Shown: one piece after another, positions 1-12,395 of the stretch
Numbering within the stretch: the stretch's first letter is position 1
Layout: every line of letters begins with the position of its first letter
Origin: Glandiceps talaboti
Lineage: Eukaryota; Hemichordata; Enteropneusta; Spengelidae
Assembly (NCBI RefSeq): GCF_964340395.1
Contig: NC_135563.1
Span: forward strand, 22,332,309-22,396,308
DNA: 64,000 nt
Direction of reading: 5' to 3'
The notes under the pieces: model-generated
Seen by the model: the letters and a program-made list of their open reading frames with translations, nothing else
The model's database searches: none
What the model was told of the DNA's origin: nothing
Program-made: the position numbers and the translations under genes

Positions 1-371
1 GATTAATGGTGTAGGCAGTTCACCATTGTCTCTGCTCTGTTAACTTTTATCATTTTTCTTTCACCACCTTGACAAGAATAGAACATATCTTTAATAGCAG
101 TAATGAGCCCAAAGATTAAAAACTGTTTTTTAATTGATGTGACCGAGATCTATCACTAGTGTGGGAATACAGTATGGCAGTGTGAATTAACTGTAAAACA
201 GTCAGTGGATACAGTATGGCGGTGTGTATTAACTGTAAAACAGTCAGTGGTTTAAGTTTATATATTTTATGTGATAAAGCAATCGGGATGTTATGGTAGC
301 TGTACCTCACAAACTATAATTTCCTTGAAAATCTAAGTTTTTCAAATCTATTCAAATTTGCAATATGAAAA

Positions 372-396
372 CTTGCTCCTGGTTCTGGTCCTGGTC

Positions 397-437
<41 letters not shown>

Positions 438-439
438 CC
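372..439. repeat. Hexanucleotide microsatellite (CTGGTT)n
   Basis: About eleven 6-bp CTGGTT/CTGGTC units in a row. The apparent open frames (Leu-Val on one strand, Pro-Glu on the other) are repeat artefacts. Confidence 0.9.
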
Positions 440-535
440 AGTTAATTGTCTTGTTTTCAAGGAAATCATCAATCTTTCATTTTCCAAAAAAAAAGATTCG
501 GTGGCCATATTGGATTTTAAAATGTGTTATATTTA

Positions 536-720
536 CAGATACAGATACAGATACAGATACAGATACAGATACAGATACAGATACAGATACTTTATTGCCA
601 TGTGTTTAAAAAAAACATTGGAAAATAACTTTTCATGAGCACCCCATATTAAAAGTGTAGATGGAAATAAAAGTGGCTGAACAATATCTAAATAAACATT
701 AAAATGATTGATCATGACTG
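536..720 (-). repeat. Possible non-LTR retrotransposon 3' tail ending in (GTATCT)n
   Basis: Read on the minus strand, AT-rich sequence contains AATAAA and then runs directly into about nine GTATCT units (plus-strand ACAGAT, 536-590). A 3' end with a polyadenylation-like signal followed by a short tandem tail is typical of CR1/L2-type non-LTR elements. No coding part is recognisable, so this is a weak call; the microsatellite itself is certain. Confidence 0.3.
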
Positions 721-2675
721 GTTTAAAATTCGGATTACAGAGGGATAAAAACTCTTCCTAAAACATTCAGACGATGTCTTAATGCTGCGATAACGTCGAC
801 CAGAGCGTAAAATGTTAAAAAGACTATTTCAACAATTTTGTATCGTGACCTCAATATTTTTTCTTGATTTTTAACTGAGGATGGGTAGGAGTTTTCTTGA
901 ACAAAGTAACAGCAAAAGTGTAAGATTTTAAGGTGCATTCTATATTTCAGAGAATCTCAGCTAGTCATACACATTCAAGTTAAATCATATTTAGTTTCCA
1001 AAAAGCATAAATATTCAGTTGGCTGGAATTCTCGTCTTGTCTTGTTTAATGGTTTCTGTTATATCTTTTAATTATTTAATGATTAAAAAAGTCATTTTAG
1101 TATTATGTGTTATACTTAATTTAGCAAATCTATCTAGCTTAAATAGTGCAAAAAAAATCTTTTATCCTTGTAAGAAGTAAAATTAAAATTTAAGTAAATG
1201 AGTGCAATATTTACCAGTATTATCTTCAGAGTTCTGATAACTAAAATAAATCTGGCTTGCTGTCCATCAATTGTATTTTTATTTTTTTGTGTTCTTTAAT
1301 AAACAATAGCAAAAAGCTATGAAGTTATAGACAGAGTAAAGGTATGGTAGCTATAGGATCAACATTAATTCTTTGAGTAGAGTATAGGCATTTGTTATGT
1401 AATGAATTTGTAAGTTTATGTCTGTGCTGTGAAAATGAAAATTTACTGAATCCTGCTCAATTTGAAGAGATTTGACTATTTTCCTAATTTTGTGTAGTGT
1501 GCATACTTTCAAGTGCATGTAAAAACAGAGATAGAGTACATTGAAAAGTAAGGTATGAAATATACGATTCAGATTCAAGTCAATTTTACACTCGTTGACA
1601 TGCTCATAGTGTCTAGAGAATCCCCTCCCAAGCTGGCAGTTCTTGTATATGAATGGAACATTCCAGGTCATTGAGGTCAAATGATAGTACACCTTATCCA
1701 TAAGGGGCATGTATAAAACACTGTGCAACATCCGATAGGGATGCCAGGCGTCACGATCTAAGATGACAAACAAACAATGTGGATGAAATAACTACTAGAC
1801 GACACTAAATAGAGATGAGGATAGTCAATATTCTCCGATATTCCTCTCATTTAAGATAAAGATGATACCTTTAACTGAGTCTTGAGAATATTATCAAATA
1901 TACACTATAGCCATATTATCCTGCCTGGAAGGGAAGAATGTACATTAATTAACTGTTTATATCTCATGTGTATTTTTCTATCTCAATCACATGTTTATAT
2001 ATTGTGTTTCACATTCAACTTGGATTTTCAGTTAGATTTCCAATAAATATTTCAACTTAAAAAATAACCGAATTTTGCCATGACATAAACAAATGTACCA
2101 TGGTTAGAATATAACCATCATAATTAGTTATGCTATGATGATCTCCGCTTGTGCTTCTGTTTAGAATTTAGATTTCAAACATACATTTCATTGTTCATGG
2201 CTGACAGATTCAGTTATTTCCTATGCATTTATGGTATATATAATTATACATTTTATGGTACACTGGTCATAATTTTGATTTATGGTTTGGGATATTATAT
2301 ATCAACATTACCGTGAATTGATACAAAGTAACTATGCAGAATATTTACAAAATTACACAGTCGGAAATATCAAACATCACATTTGAATACCCACATGTTT
2401 CATGATTTGTTGGTCATTTTACTCCAGTGTCTTGTAATGTCTTACAATGTTATATGTGAGACATTTTACTCCAGCATGTCTTATTTTATATGTGAGACAT
2501 TTTAGTCCAGTGGCACTGTCTTGTAATGAACATTATATGAAACATTATAAAGTCAGACATGATGTAGATATGTTTCAGGATAGATTACTAGAGAGCATGG
2601 AATTACATGTACCTATATGTGTTATATATCTGTATGACTAAAGTATCATCTAGCAATTATTTTATTTCATCCATA

Positions 2676-2889
2676 TAATATATATATATATATATAGTTT
2701 TGGTAGTACTGGAACTCTTTCTTGGGTGTAACTCGGAGTTTCACGCATATTGCGATCATCAGACTGATGATCGCAATATGCGTGAAACTCCGAGTTACAC
2801 CCAAGAAAGAGTTCCAGTACTACCAAAACTATTACGCTCTGCCACTGCGGTATAGAGCACTGTCTTATAGCAGATTGATACTCACCGAG

Positions 2890-2966
<77 letters not shown>
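2676..2966. repeat. Two (TA)n tracts flanking the palindrome region
   Basis: (TA)n at about 2676-2696 and a longer uninterrupted run at about 2891-2966. The interval between holds the palindrome and about 60 bp of unique sequence. Confidence 0.9.
2695..2831. repeat. Perfect 137-bp palindrome (68-bp arms, 1-nt spacer)
   Basis: The left arm (2695-2762) is the exact reverse complement of the right arm (2764-2831), with a single A between them at 2763. A (TA)n tract lies immediately to its left, and a second, longer (TA)n tract begins about 60 bp to the right. Each arm, read outward from the centre, starts CTGATGA, has CGCA-ATA-TGCG able to form a hairpin, then GAAAC, resembling a hammerhead ribozyme core. 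Terminal regions of Penelope-like retroelements are known to carry hammerhead motifs and inverted partial copies, so a Penelope-like terminal fragment is a reasonable but unproven identity. Confidence 0.9.
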
Positions 2967-2968
<2 letters not shown>

Positions 2969-3119
2969 GGGTATATATAATGGATGAAAAAAAATGTTTC
3001 AATTTCATGTATGATAGTTATAGCGCCCTCACTCATCAAATTTACACTAATCTGAGTGAAGCCTGAAAAGTGTTGTGAAAGAAACTCTCTAACCCATTGT
3101 GTGTGTGTGTGTGTAGTCA

Positions 3120-3197
3120 AAAAAAAATAAATGAAATTGTTAAACGACTGAAATTAGTAAAAAAATAAATGAAATTGTTAAATGACTGAAATTAGTA
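3120..3197. repeat. 39-bp tandem duplication
   Basis: Two consecutive near-identical copies of an A-rich 39-bp unit ending GAAATTAGTA. No coding meaning. Confidence 0.8.
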
Positions 3198-3718
3198 TAG
3201 AAATGATTAAATGCTGACAAGGCTACAGATAATTATCTAACCCCTAATACCAAGTAGTCAGAATAGTTCATAAGAGTTTGTCCCTTTTAAGTTTTAAGAG
3301 AAATAATAGTTTTCCAAGTGAAATTGGAAATAGTGAAATGTGCACAGATGTTTGATTTAGTATATTTACTGTAGCAAGTTAAATCAAGATACATGTCTTC
3401 CTTCCTGCATGGCTGGTGCCTACTGACCTGGACAATCAATTTTATCTCAGACATCCATGTCACTATGTTGTCCTTGAAATACAACAACGGAAACCAAACT
3501 TTCAGCTAACACAAACTAAAACTTTTGTTGTGACATGTTTGTATAAGGTATTGAATGGTTCAGTTGTACTCACAATAGGATCGCATTTATGACGATTTCC
3601 ATGATCTTGCAGTGTACATTTTTTAGGGACAACCAATATGTGTACTCAGTGTCTTGATTATAAGGGTGACATATACATGTATATCCACAACAGAGGTACC
3701 ACTATCAACCACATTGTG

Positions 3719-4219
<501 letters not shown>

Positions 4220-6734
4220 ACCACATTGAACATCATTGTGGTTTTAGTTTTAGTCTATCTTAGTTTAGCTGAAAGTTCATTTTCCTTGGTAGTATTTTGG
4301 TTGCCTGTAAACATAAAACAGCTAAGTGTCCACCGTACAGTCTTGTCAGCTATTTATCACTTATAGACTATTCTATTAACCTTTAGAACAAACATCCTGA
4401 AAATGGGAGATTAGCTAAACCTTGTTATATATATTACCATGGTAACAGGCACAAGAAATGAAATTAAACCTGACTTATTGCAACTGTAATGGTTTGATAG
4501 GTGACACCAAGGTGACAGCTAAATATGAATCAAGATTAGGGTCATCATTAAATGAGAAATGTCAATGTCAAAATTTGTTATATGGTAATATCAATAAATA
4601 ATCTGAATGGGTGAAGATTATAACAGATGGATGTATTCCGTGTCACTTTTAGATATTTAAGGCATGCTGTCAGTAGGATATTACATTCACTAAACCACAC
4701 GCAACAAACTCTCAATGACATTATTCTGTGTCTTCTTCCTGTATCTTCTGTTGAAATTCTATCATTTCAAATGTCTGGTTGTTTATCTTTTCTTCTGTGG
4801 AAGTGTATAGTTTGATAAAACTCTTTCGCATTCAATGAAATCAAATGAGATAAAGCTCTCTTGTTATTTAGTAATTTCTTAATTTTTTCTTCCGTGGAAT
4901 TGTTGTTTGATTGTAAAAGTTTTTTTCTTGTGATTGAAATAAAATGAACTAAGAAAGCCAAGCTTGGTATTTACCTTGCAGAAACTCTACAAGTCTATAG
5001 AATCAATTCTTTTTCCAATTTGTAGGCTTTTGTGGAAAATCCCACACAGGGAATCCTGAGACGATAAAGGTTTTTACTTGAAGTAAGGCTAGGGCATTGT
5101 ATCCCTGGCGATAATCTTGAAAACTTTGATACTTAAATTTACTTTATGTTGTTATTCTCCTCACTGCAGTGTAACGTTGACTTGCTAAATATACATGTGT
5201 GCACCAAAAATAGGGTTTAACAGCAGAATGCTGATACACTGTACCCAGACAGAATTCAGAAAAAGATCATCATGAAAATCAATATCATTCTCTTTGCAAA
5301 GTTTAAGCACAAAGTTAAGTAGCTGCAGTAATTGTAGTGTTCATTTGTGATTTTGAGGTTTAGAGGTTTTGATCATGCAGGATTTGTACTCATAAATAAC
5401 TACAATCGCAGCTCTATCTACTGTTGTTCAGCTTTTGATCCTTCAACAATTTGCTTTCAAAAATGATTTGCAGTTTAATAACATTTCTAAGCTCAAAAAC
5501 AAAATATAACGCTCCAATGATTTAAGCCAAGAGTCAAGGTAATATATATTTGATCAATATTTAAATATCCAAAATGGCTGCCAAAAATTCAAGTAAGTCC
5601 GTAGGGAAAATAAACCATCTCTGTCTTGGATGCAAAGATTACAAAAAGAGTGTCTTTGTTGCATTATTTTTACACTGTCTTTCATATCAAAGTTTTAATC
5701 TGATGCGAAATTTTAAAAGAATTTGTCTTAGTCCTAGGGATCAAAAGTATTCTTATAAACTGATCTGATATAGCAAAAATGCTGTTTGACAAATATAAAT
5801 TCATAGGGTTGATACTGAGCATAACTTGAATTTAACAGCAGTTATTTGAAACTTGTTTTAATCAGTGGATTTTTTATGGATTTGTCAAAAGAACAAAAGT
5901 TTTCAGGAATTTTTTCAACAAAATATTTTGATGTTGATTGTATGATATTGTAATCCATGTAAAATATGTCGTGTAATATACATACCAAAAATAACTAGGA
6001 CCTAGAGTTAATTATGGAATTATCCTATTATTAGCATCACAACACACAGTCATGTAATGGAAAGTCAACATGTAATCACACATAAACACCTACCGGGCAG
6101 CATAATTACAGGAAAATTGAAGTTGCCACGTTGTTTCACTCATGGGATATTATGATGTTTTACACCCAAAGGTAGACTTAGTTCAAGTCAAACAGACAAG
6201 CACGCACACAGCCGGATCCTTTAATAACCAATCACATTGAAAAGTAATAAATCATTACTATTCGTTTTACAGTTCTTTACAGTAAAGACAGACTTCTACT
6301 GAAAAAAATTACACATGAACTTGATGATTTTAATGACTTCAGTTGTTTACTTTCCAACTGATAATCACCATGGTAACTTGTCTACTTCTACATCTGATTC
6401 CCTACTATGTGAGCAACCTGTATAATCGTTAATTTTGCAGTTGAAGTCTGTGGGTATGTAAAAATCATTATTGTATCTCATGAGTGAAAAACCAAGGCAT
6501 CTTCATTTCTTCTGTAATATGTAAACTTTCTCAAACTCTGAGGACTATATCTCTTTTTTGCAAGATTTCTACTGTATAATCATGATCATTGGAATCTTAC
6601 TATTATTTCAATTAAAATTAAATTGATCATATGATGTGAATGAGAAATTGGTTTATTTTCGGATTTATGGATCATAATAAATCTGTAACATGAAGCATTT
6701 AATCATAGGAAAAACTTTATTTATAATTTAAACA

Positions 6735-6930
6735 TCTGATGTAGATGTCGGCTAATCGTTCATTGCTATTTTACCTTCGTTATTTTGCCTAAATTGACCT
6801 TCGTGGTACATGTTTACGTTTTTATCCTGATCATCAGGATAAAAAATGTAAACATGTACCACGAAGGTCAATTCAGGCAAAATAACGAAGGTAAAATAGC
6901 AATGAACGATTAACCGACATCTACATCGGA
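6735..6930. mobile_element. Foldback element, near-perfect 196-bp inverted repeat
   Basis: Arms of about 95 bp are almost exact reverse complements, with a 3-nt centre near 6832. Outer ends read TCTGATGTAGATGTCGG on the left and, reverse complemented, TCCGATGTAGATGTCGG on the right. There is no coding capacity. The high arm identity suggests a young foldback MITE or a recent inverted duplication. Superfamily unknown; I see no clear target-site duplication. Confidence 0.8.
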
Positions 6931-6949
6931 TTTTAAGCAGATTGAATTA

Positions 6950-7126
6950 AAACGTATATTATATTTATTTATTTATGTATTTTGAAATGTTCTTTTGTGT
7001 CCTATAAGCCAGAGGGCTGGATGTAGCTCTTTTGTTTGTAAATTTTATTTAAGTATTGTATAATTTAAATAGGTCCACATAGGACACCTTAATAAACGAT
7101 AACATAACATAACATAACATAACATT
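6950..7126 (+). repeat. Possible non-LTR retrotransposon 3' end with (ATAAC)n tail
   Basis: AT-rich sequence with a short self-complementary segment (AGCCAGAGGGCT, 7009-7020), then AATAAA (about 7091) and five ATAAC units at the end (about 7099-7126). This resembles the 3' tail of a non-LTR element inserted in + orientation, directly next to the 6.7-kb foldback. No protein-coding remnant is visible. Confidence 0.35.
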
Positions 7127-7312
7127 TTTCTATTTGAAAAAAAAAATATTGGGAACAACATAGACTAAGTCCATGTCTTAAGACATAATAATTGCAATTT
7201 TTTTTGAAAGTGTAAAAGTATGTTATTGTATGCATGGAAGAGATTTGCAAACAAACATAATGAACACATGGAATATCTATCAACTACTTATCAATTACTT
7301 GTCAACAACTTT

Positions 7313-7450
7313 ATATAATAATAATAATAATAATAATATTGATTTATTTATAAAGCGTCAGTATCCACAAAAAATGTGATCAAAGACGCTGAAAGCAAAT
7401 CATACAATACAAATATCAGTTAAAAGCAGTTTTAACTATTCCGAAAGAAG
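7313..7450 (-). mobile_element. L2/CR1-type retrotransposon 3' tail fragment
   Basis: On the minus strand this reads as an AGCGTCTTTGATCAC... stem segment, a second GACGCTTTATAAATAA segment and a terminal (ATT)n microsatellite. The same architecture (GCG-containing half stems, TATAAA, AAT-type tail) occurs in the SINE at 22.9-23.3 kb. Probably a severely 5'-truncated LINE or SINE copy. Confidence 0.55.
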
Positions 7451-7551
7451 CAGTCTAGATACGGATAAAAACATTTATCATGTTGTATTAATATTTTATG
7501 TATTTTTAAAGTAGTGATATGTTATCTTACAGAAATGCCAGTGAAATGCAC

Positions 7552-7760
7552 GAAATTTGGTTTGCAATAACATTCAAATGTATAATTCAAATGATTTTTA
7601 TCACTAACATCTAATAATCAATAAATAAATAAAAACTTCGATAAGAACAAAATATCCAAAATTTGGTTTGCAATAACATCTCAAATGTACAATTCTAATG
7701 ATTTTATCACTACATCTAACAATAAATAAATAAAAAATTCGATAAGAACAAAATATCCAG
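7552..7760. repeat. 107-bp tandem duplication
   Basis: Two consecutive copies, each starting AAATTTGGTTTGCAATAACA and ending with GATAAGAACAAAATATCC, differing by a few substitutions and indels. Confidence 0.85.
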
Positions 7761-8369
7761 TAACCAGTTTAATCAAAAAAAAAAATAAGATAAAAATAAC
7801 ATTTTTTTTCCATCCATATATTTCGTAGATGTTTTTAATTTAACAAATTTAACAAAACTGACAAAATTCTCACTGTAGTTTATAAATAACTGACAGTGAA
7901 ATGTTTTTTGTGAATTATATTTAAAAAACAAACAAAAAAACCCCACTTTTTCTGGAATATGGTTCAGTTGTTTCAATTAGGTGAATTCCATTGAAATGTC
8001 TACTTGGTGATAGTAGCTGTGTACACCGGTGTGAGAGATCTACAGTAGAAATAAATACTCCACACCAACTATTAAAATGGCATCAAATTTGTAGAATGGA
8101 ATTATCACATGGCAATTACATATTTAAACAGATAAAGTACAAAAAAGTACAAAATGATAAAAACGATGATAAAAAAATTATTTTGTCACAGATATTTGGG
8201 TTTTGATATTTACTGTTAATGTCTTTTAATGAAATGTTTTTCTGTGTTTGTAAGATGTGAAATTGTACACTATTTAGAAATATGTAAAGCAGCAATAATT
8301 TCTGTATGCTTTTATTATGATGAAAACCTAATGCTGATATGAATAAATTTGCATATAAAGTATGATATT

Positions 8370-8740
8370 GTCAGCTATTTCATATTAAATATTATCAGCA
8401 AATATTTGCATAATGATTTGTGGTGGATTGAAAACTGCATTATATATATATTCAACACAATTTATGTGTGATATCATGATGAAAATTCCAACTAGAATAA
8501 TTTCAGCAAATATTTGCATAATAATAAAAATTTGTGGAGAATTGAAAATTTCATTAAATAGCTAGTCAACACACAATGTCTGTATGGTAGATGGTAGTAT
8601 AATGATGTCAAAAACATTACATAATTATTACGAAGTAAATATTTTATATCAACTTAGAATAATGTCAGCTAATGTTTACATAATAATCATTGTTTTTGGA
8701 TGAATTAATTCCTCCGTAGATATATTTATATTCAACACAT
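8370..8740. repeat. Degenerate long-period tandem repeat
   Basis: Three related stretches share (G/T)TCAGC(A/T)AAT(A/G)TTT(G/A)CATAAT followed by a TTTGTGG/TTTTTGGA-GAATTG-like segment and a CAACACA segment, spaced 110-165 bp apart. Old tandem duplication; nothing coding. Confidence 0.6.
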
Positions 8741-9364
8741 AGTGAGAACATCTCCGACTTCAAAATTTAGAATGGCAGTTGCAGTACACAGCAGTTACAT
8801 AGTGTGACAGCATGTTGACTTAACTGTTTTAATTGGTTTGGGGTCCATCTCTTCCAACTGTTTTAATAGTAAATAGAGATTATAATATGAATAGTACTCA
8901 GAGACAACACAATAGCTTTCCACTTGATACTCAAAACCATTGTAAACTCATTACAAGCCAATCTTGACAAGTGAGATTGCACAGTCTGATTTTTATTACC
9001 GATTGCAAAATCTGAACACCAACCATAGAAATAAAACTACAGAAATACAATAGTAAGTCTTTGTGGTGTTGTGGTTTTACTAGTGTATACCTCATTAATA
9101 TGTAAAAGTAGGTGGGAAAGCCCACTGAAAACGGATGATTGGGCAGAGGGCAGTATATGCGTCACTATCAACAAGGCTACCATAATGACTATGTTAATCA
9201 GCTGTGTGATGTGTGGGCTTAATGCTAATCAGTATTGTGCTGTGTGATCCTTGAGGCTGTAGACCAGTGTAGTGAACTCAACACGCACTGGGTAACCAGA
9301 GCAGTCGCTGTGGACTATGTGAATAGCGATATTTCAGGTTTTTTTAAAAAAAAAGACGTTTACA

Positions 9365-9382
9365 ATGGATCATGGATTCTGA
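9365..9382 (+). promoter_or_regulatory. Five-codon upstream ORF overlapping the KChIP start codon
   Basis: An ATG at 9365 in good context (A at -3, G at +4) opens a five-codon frame (MDHGF) that stops at 9380-9382, overlapping the proposed main start at 9372 in another frame. If the mRNA includes this segment, ribosomes would have to leak past or reinitiate, so it could lower translation of this isoform. This is inferred from sequence alone. Confidence 0.4.
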
Positions 9383-9489
9383 TTGTGAGGAAAGCGTTGA
9401 ACTAGAAGAAAAACAATGGACTACCAAAGAGAAATTGCGGAAATGTTGTCTAGTCGAGTGGTTCATAGTCTCCTTCTGTGCTGTCAAAC
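9372..9489 (+). CDS. KChIP exon 1: N-terminus with Cys-Cys palmitoylation-like motif
   Basis: The first coding exon of a Kv channel-interacting protein gene encodes 39 residues plus one base (phase 1). An acidic start (MDSDCEESVELEE) is followed by KEKLRKCCLVEWFIVSF. The KCCLVEW block closely matches the N-terminal Cys-Cys segment of vertebrate KChIP3 (calsenilin/DREAM) and is like KChIP2, where the cysteines are palmitoylated and target the protein to membranes. The donor is AAAC|GTAAGT, and the phase joins exactly to exon 2, giving a His codon across the junction. The start was chosen because it is the first in-frame ATG after a TAA at 9345-9347 and has a good context (A at -3, G at +4). 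The exon is 31 kb from exon 2; its membership rests on motif similarity, donor strength and phase, so it is slightly less certain than the core exons. Confidence 0.8.
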
Positions 9490-11679
9490 GTAAGTATATA
9501 TACATGCAAGTTGCTAGATATATACTGCAATGCACTGAGTTGATTACGAAGACAGTGTATACATACTTCCCAGCAGGCCTCGTCTATGACACACTACTGA
9601 AGTCACTACACAGCTGAGCCATCCGATGTACTGTTTTTGACTATTGAAGTCACACACTCTGATCATCACAACCATCCAAGCATTCACTTGCCACAACAGC
9701 CACAGCATATACATGTGAATTAAAAATGTCATTATACATTGCCACTGGATTTCAACCTAAAATGCATAAATAGTTGAATTATTTTTAGCTTGGACCATAG
9801 CTAGAAGATTAATAATACTTGAATTGAGATTGTTAGCACAACTGAGCCATGACATACCAGCGACGTTTGTGAATTAAACTTAAGTGGAATCATATGGACC
9901 TAGAATTCCAGCTGAAAAACAAGGTTACAACAGTTCTCCATCAAATTCCACAAATTTGCTATCACTAAATTATCACAAGAATTCCTTGTCATTTTAATAC
10001 AAGGATCAGGACAGATTTATATTATTGCCTTAATCGTAAACTCTCCTAGTTAATCCTAATCTCCTAATCTCCTATTAATCCGGCCAGTTATTATCAACTG
10101 ACACTATAAGATGATCTCTTAATATGAAAAGTTTTATGAATAATTAAAACTTAATCATAAAAAAGGTCACAGGAATACCAAATGGTTTTTAATTATTAAT
10201 AGGTGACAAAAAATTCAATTGTGAGTCAGAAATATAATTTGATAATTTTACTGATCTACTACAAATATTCATATGAAAAATAATTTTGATTTTCATCATC
10301 GTAAACCACAGCCGCTTTTACGGCACCGTCCAAGACCCAATGCCAAGACCCACCGTCCAAGAGCTATATTACTTTGCAATGTCACGGAAGACATATTAGC
10401 GCTAGTTTGTGAGAATGTTGATTTATACCAAATGCATTATTCTATTCTTAAAAAATCATTTTCATTACAAACAGTTGTTGTATATCAAAACTGGGTTTGT
10501 ATTAAACTTTCACCTGACATACAGGGTTCAAGTGGAAGGAAACATATATAACATACCAGTAGTTACCATGGTAACAAATAGGTATGAAATCAATTGTTTA
10601 TCATGTTTTTCTTTATCTTTTTAGTGGTCTCTTGGTGACAGTATTTTTAACCACTGTAAGGCAAGTAATAGTCAATGGAATTGCAATATTATTTTAGATA
10701 TTACTTTACTTATCCCACAACAGTAAACTGAGATACTAACATGTATACATGGCAACAATGGTAGGGAAGGGAGGGAACAACGTGAGGCATAATTTTTATC
10801 CAAATGTTAGATGTTTACATAAAATTTATGTCATATTACATCATATTGATTATGGTTGGTACATTGAGATGACTATAACATCTCAACTCAACATAGTATT
10901 AACAGATTTATCTATCTGTATATTTCTCTAGGATCCTGATGTTAGACACAATTTTTGGGTGCACCCAAAATTTTGTGATCAAAGCATAATAGGTTAATTG
11001 CTATCCTACAGATTTCACAGTTACTATGGTGACTACATATTTTTCAATGAAGGAGAATAACATTACATAATTTTTCACTATATTATGAAACAGAAATGAC
11101 ACAAAAAATGTTTCACTACAGGCCCTTGTCCTTTTACTGTAATTGTATACACCATCATAATTTTGTATCGTGCAGATATCTTGGGGTTTTTGTCTGTTGG
11201 TGAAATCCCAAGGTATCAAGTACAAATAGAACTGACTATAAAATAACACTTTTGAGTGTTTAAAGGGCAACCATTTCAGCTACTGATGTTTTCAACATGT
11301 GAGTATTTTTTGTGCTGGTGAAATGTTATAACTTCCCAAAACAATAAGTTTCTACAAAATCATAAAATTTAATCACACTGAACATTTAGAGGAAAGGTGA
11401 GGTGATAGTTCCGGGTTTTCAACATATTCAAAGAAGTATGACCAGGGAGTTACGTAAAATATTTTATCAGTCTTCTGTTATGCAACAGTTATTTTCATGG
11501 CCTAGATTCTGAAACTGTATATCAATGCAAGAAAGGAAACAATAGTTTAAACTGTAATTCTTTAAGTAGCTCGTTCTCCCTGTAGACATGTATGTGTGTA
11601 TGTTTTTCTGTCAAACCAATGGAATCCATAAAAACATGGATTTAAATTGTATATCTGCTATAAATATCCTCACTGATGG

Positions 11680-12349
11680 TTTTATGTCCAACCATATCAG
11701 TCAGATATGTAGGAATGGCTTTTTCGCGCTTTCTAGAATTGGCAAGATTCGCAGATTATTAGATAAGGCAACAACAGAAAAATTAATCCATGCATTCGTA
11801 ACATCTAGGCTAGACTACTGTAACAGTCTCCTGCATGGTATCTCGAAAGACCAGCTTGCTCGCATTCAATCCATCCAAAATGCAGCCGCTCGCCTTGTCA
11901 GTCGCACTCGCAAATTTGATCACATTACCCCCATCCTAGTTGATTTACATTGGCTGCCAATTGATGCACGGATCAAATTCAAAGTCTTGTTACTTACGTA
12001 TAAAATTGTACACGGAATCGCACCATTGTATCTGAAAGATTTAATTGAGTTGTATGTCCCAGCTAGAGATCTTCGATCATTGAATACATTACGCTTAGTA
12101 CCACCAAGAGGCAAATTCAATAGAATGTATGGCCAAAGAGCTTTTTCTGTCTGCGCTCCTGCTTTGTGGAACCTTTTGCCCCTAGAAATTCGCACCGCCG
12201 AAACGGTTGATTGTTTCAAACGCCATTTGAAGACGCATCTTTTTGTGCAATATTTCTGTTAAACTCATATTTTACAGGTACATTCATGATATTTTCCCAA
12301 GGCTTTTAATATTCGACCTCATTCGTAATTGGACATGAATTTCTGTTTT

Positions 12350-12395
<46 letters not shown>

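Noticed and set aside
10296-10345. Similarity between about 10296-10340 (CATCGTAAACCACAGCCGC) and 22330-22370 (CATCGTCGCAAACCACGGC)
   Set aside because: The match is short and diverged; possibly an old repeat, but I could not define ends or further copies.
10952-10975. Palindrome TTTTGGGTGCACCCAAAA
   Set aside because: A single 18-bp self-complementary site, expected occasionally by chance in 64 kb of biased composition.
11920-12219. 99-codon minus-strand frame
   Set aside because: Shadow of the LINE ORF on the + strand.
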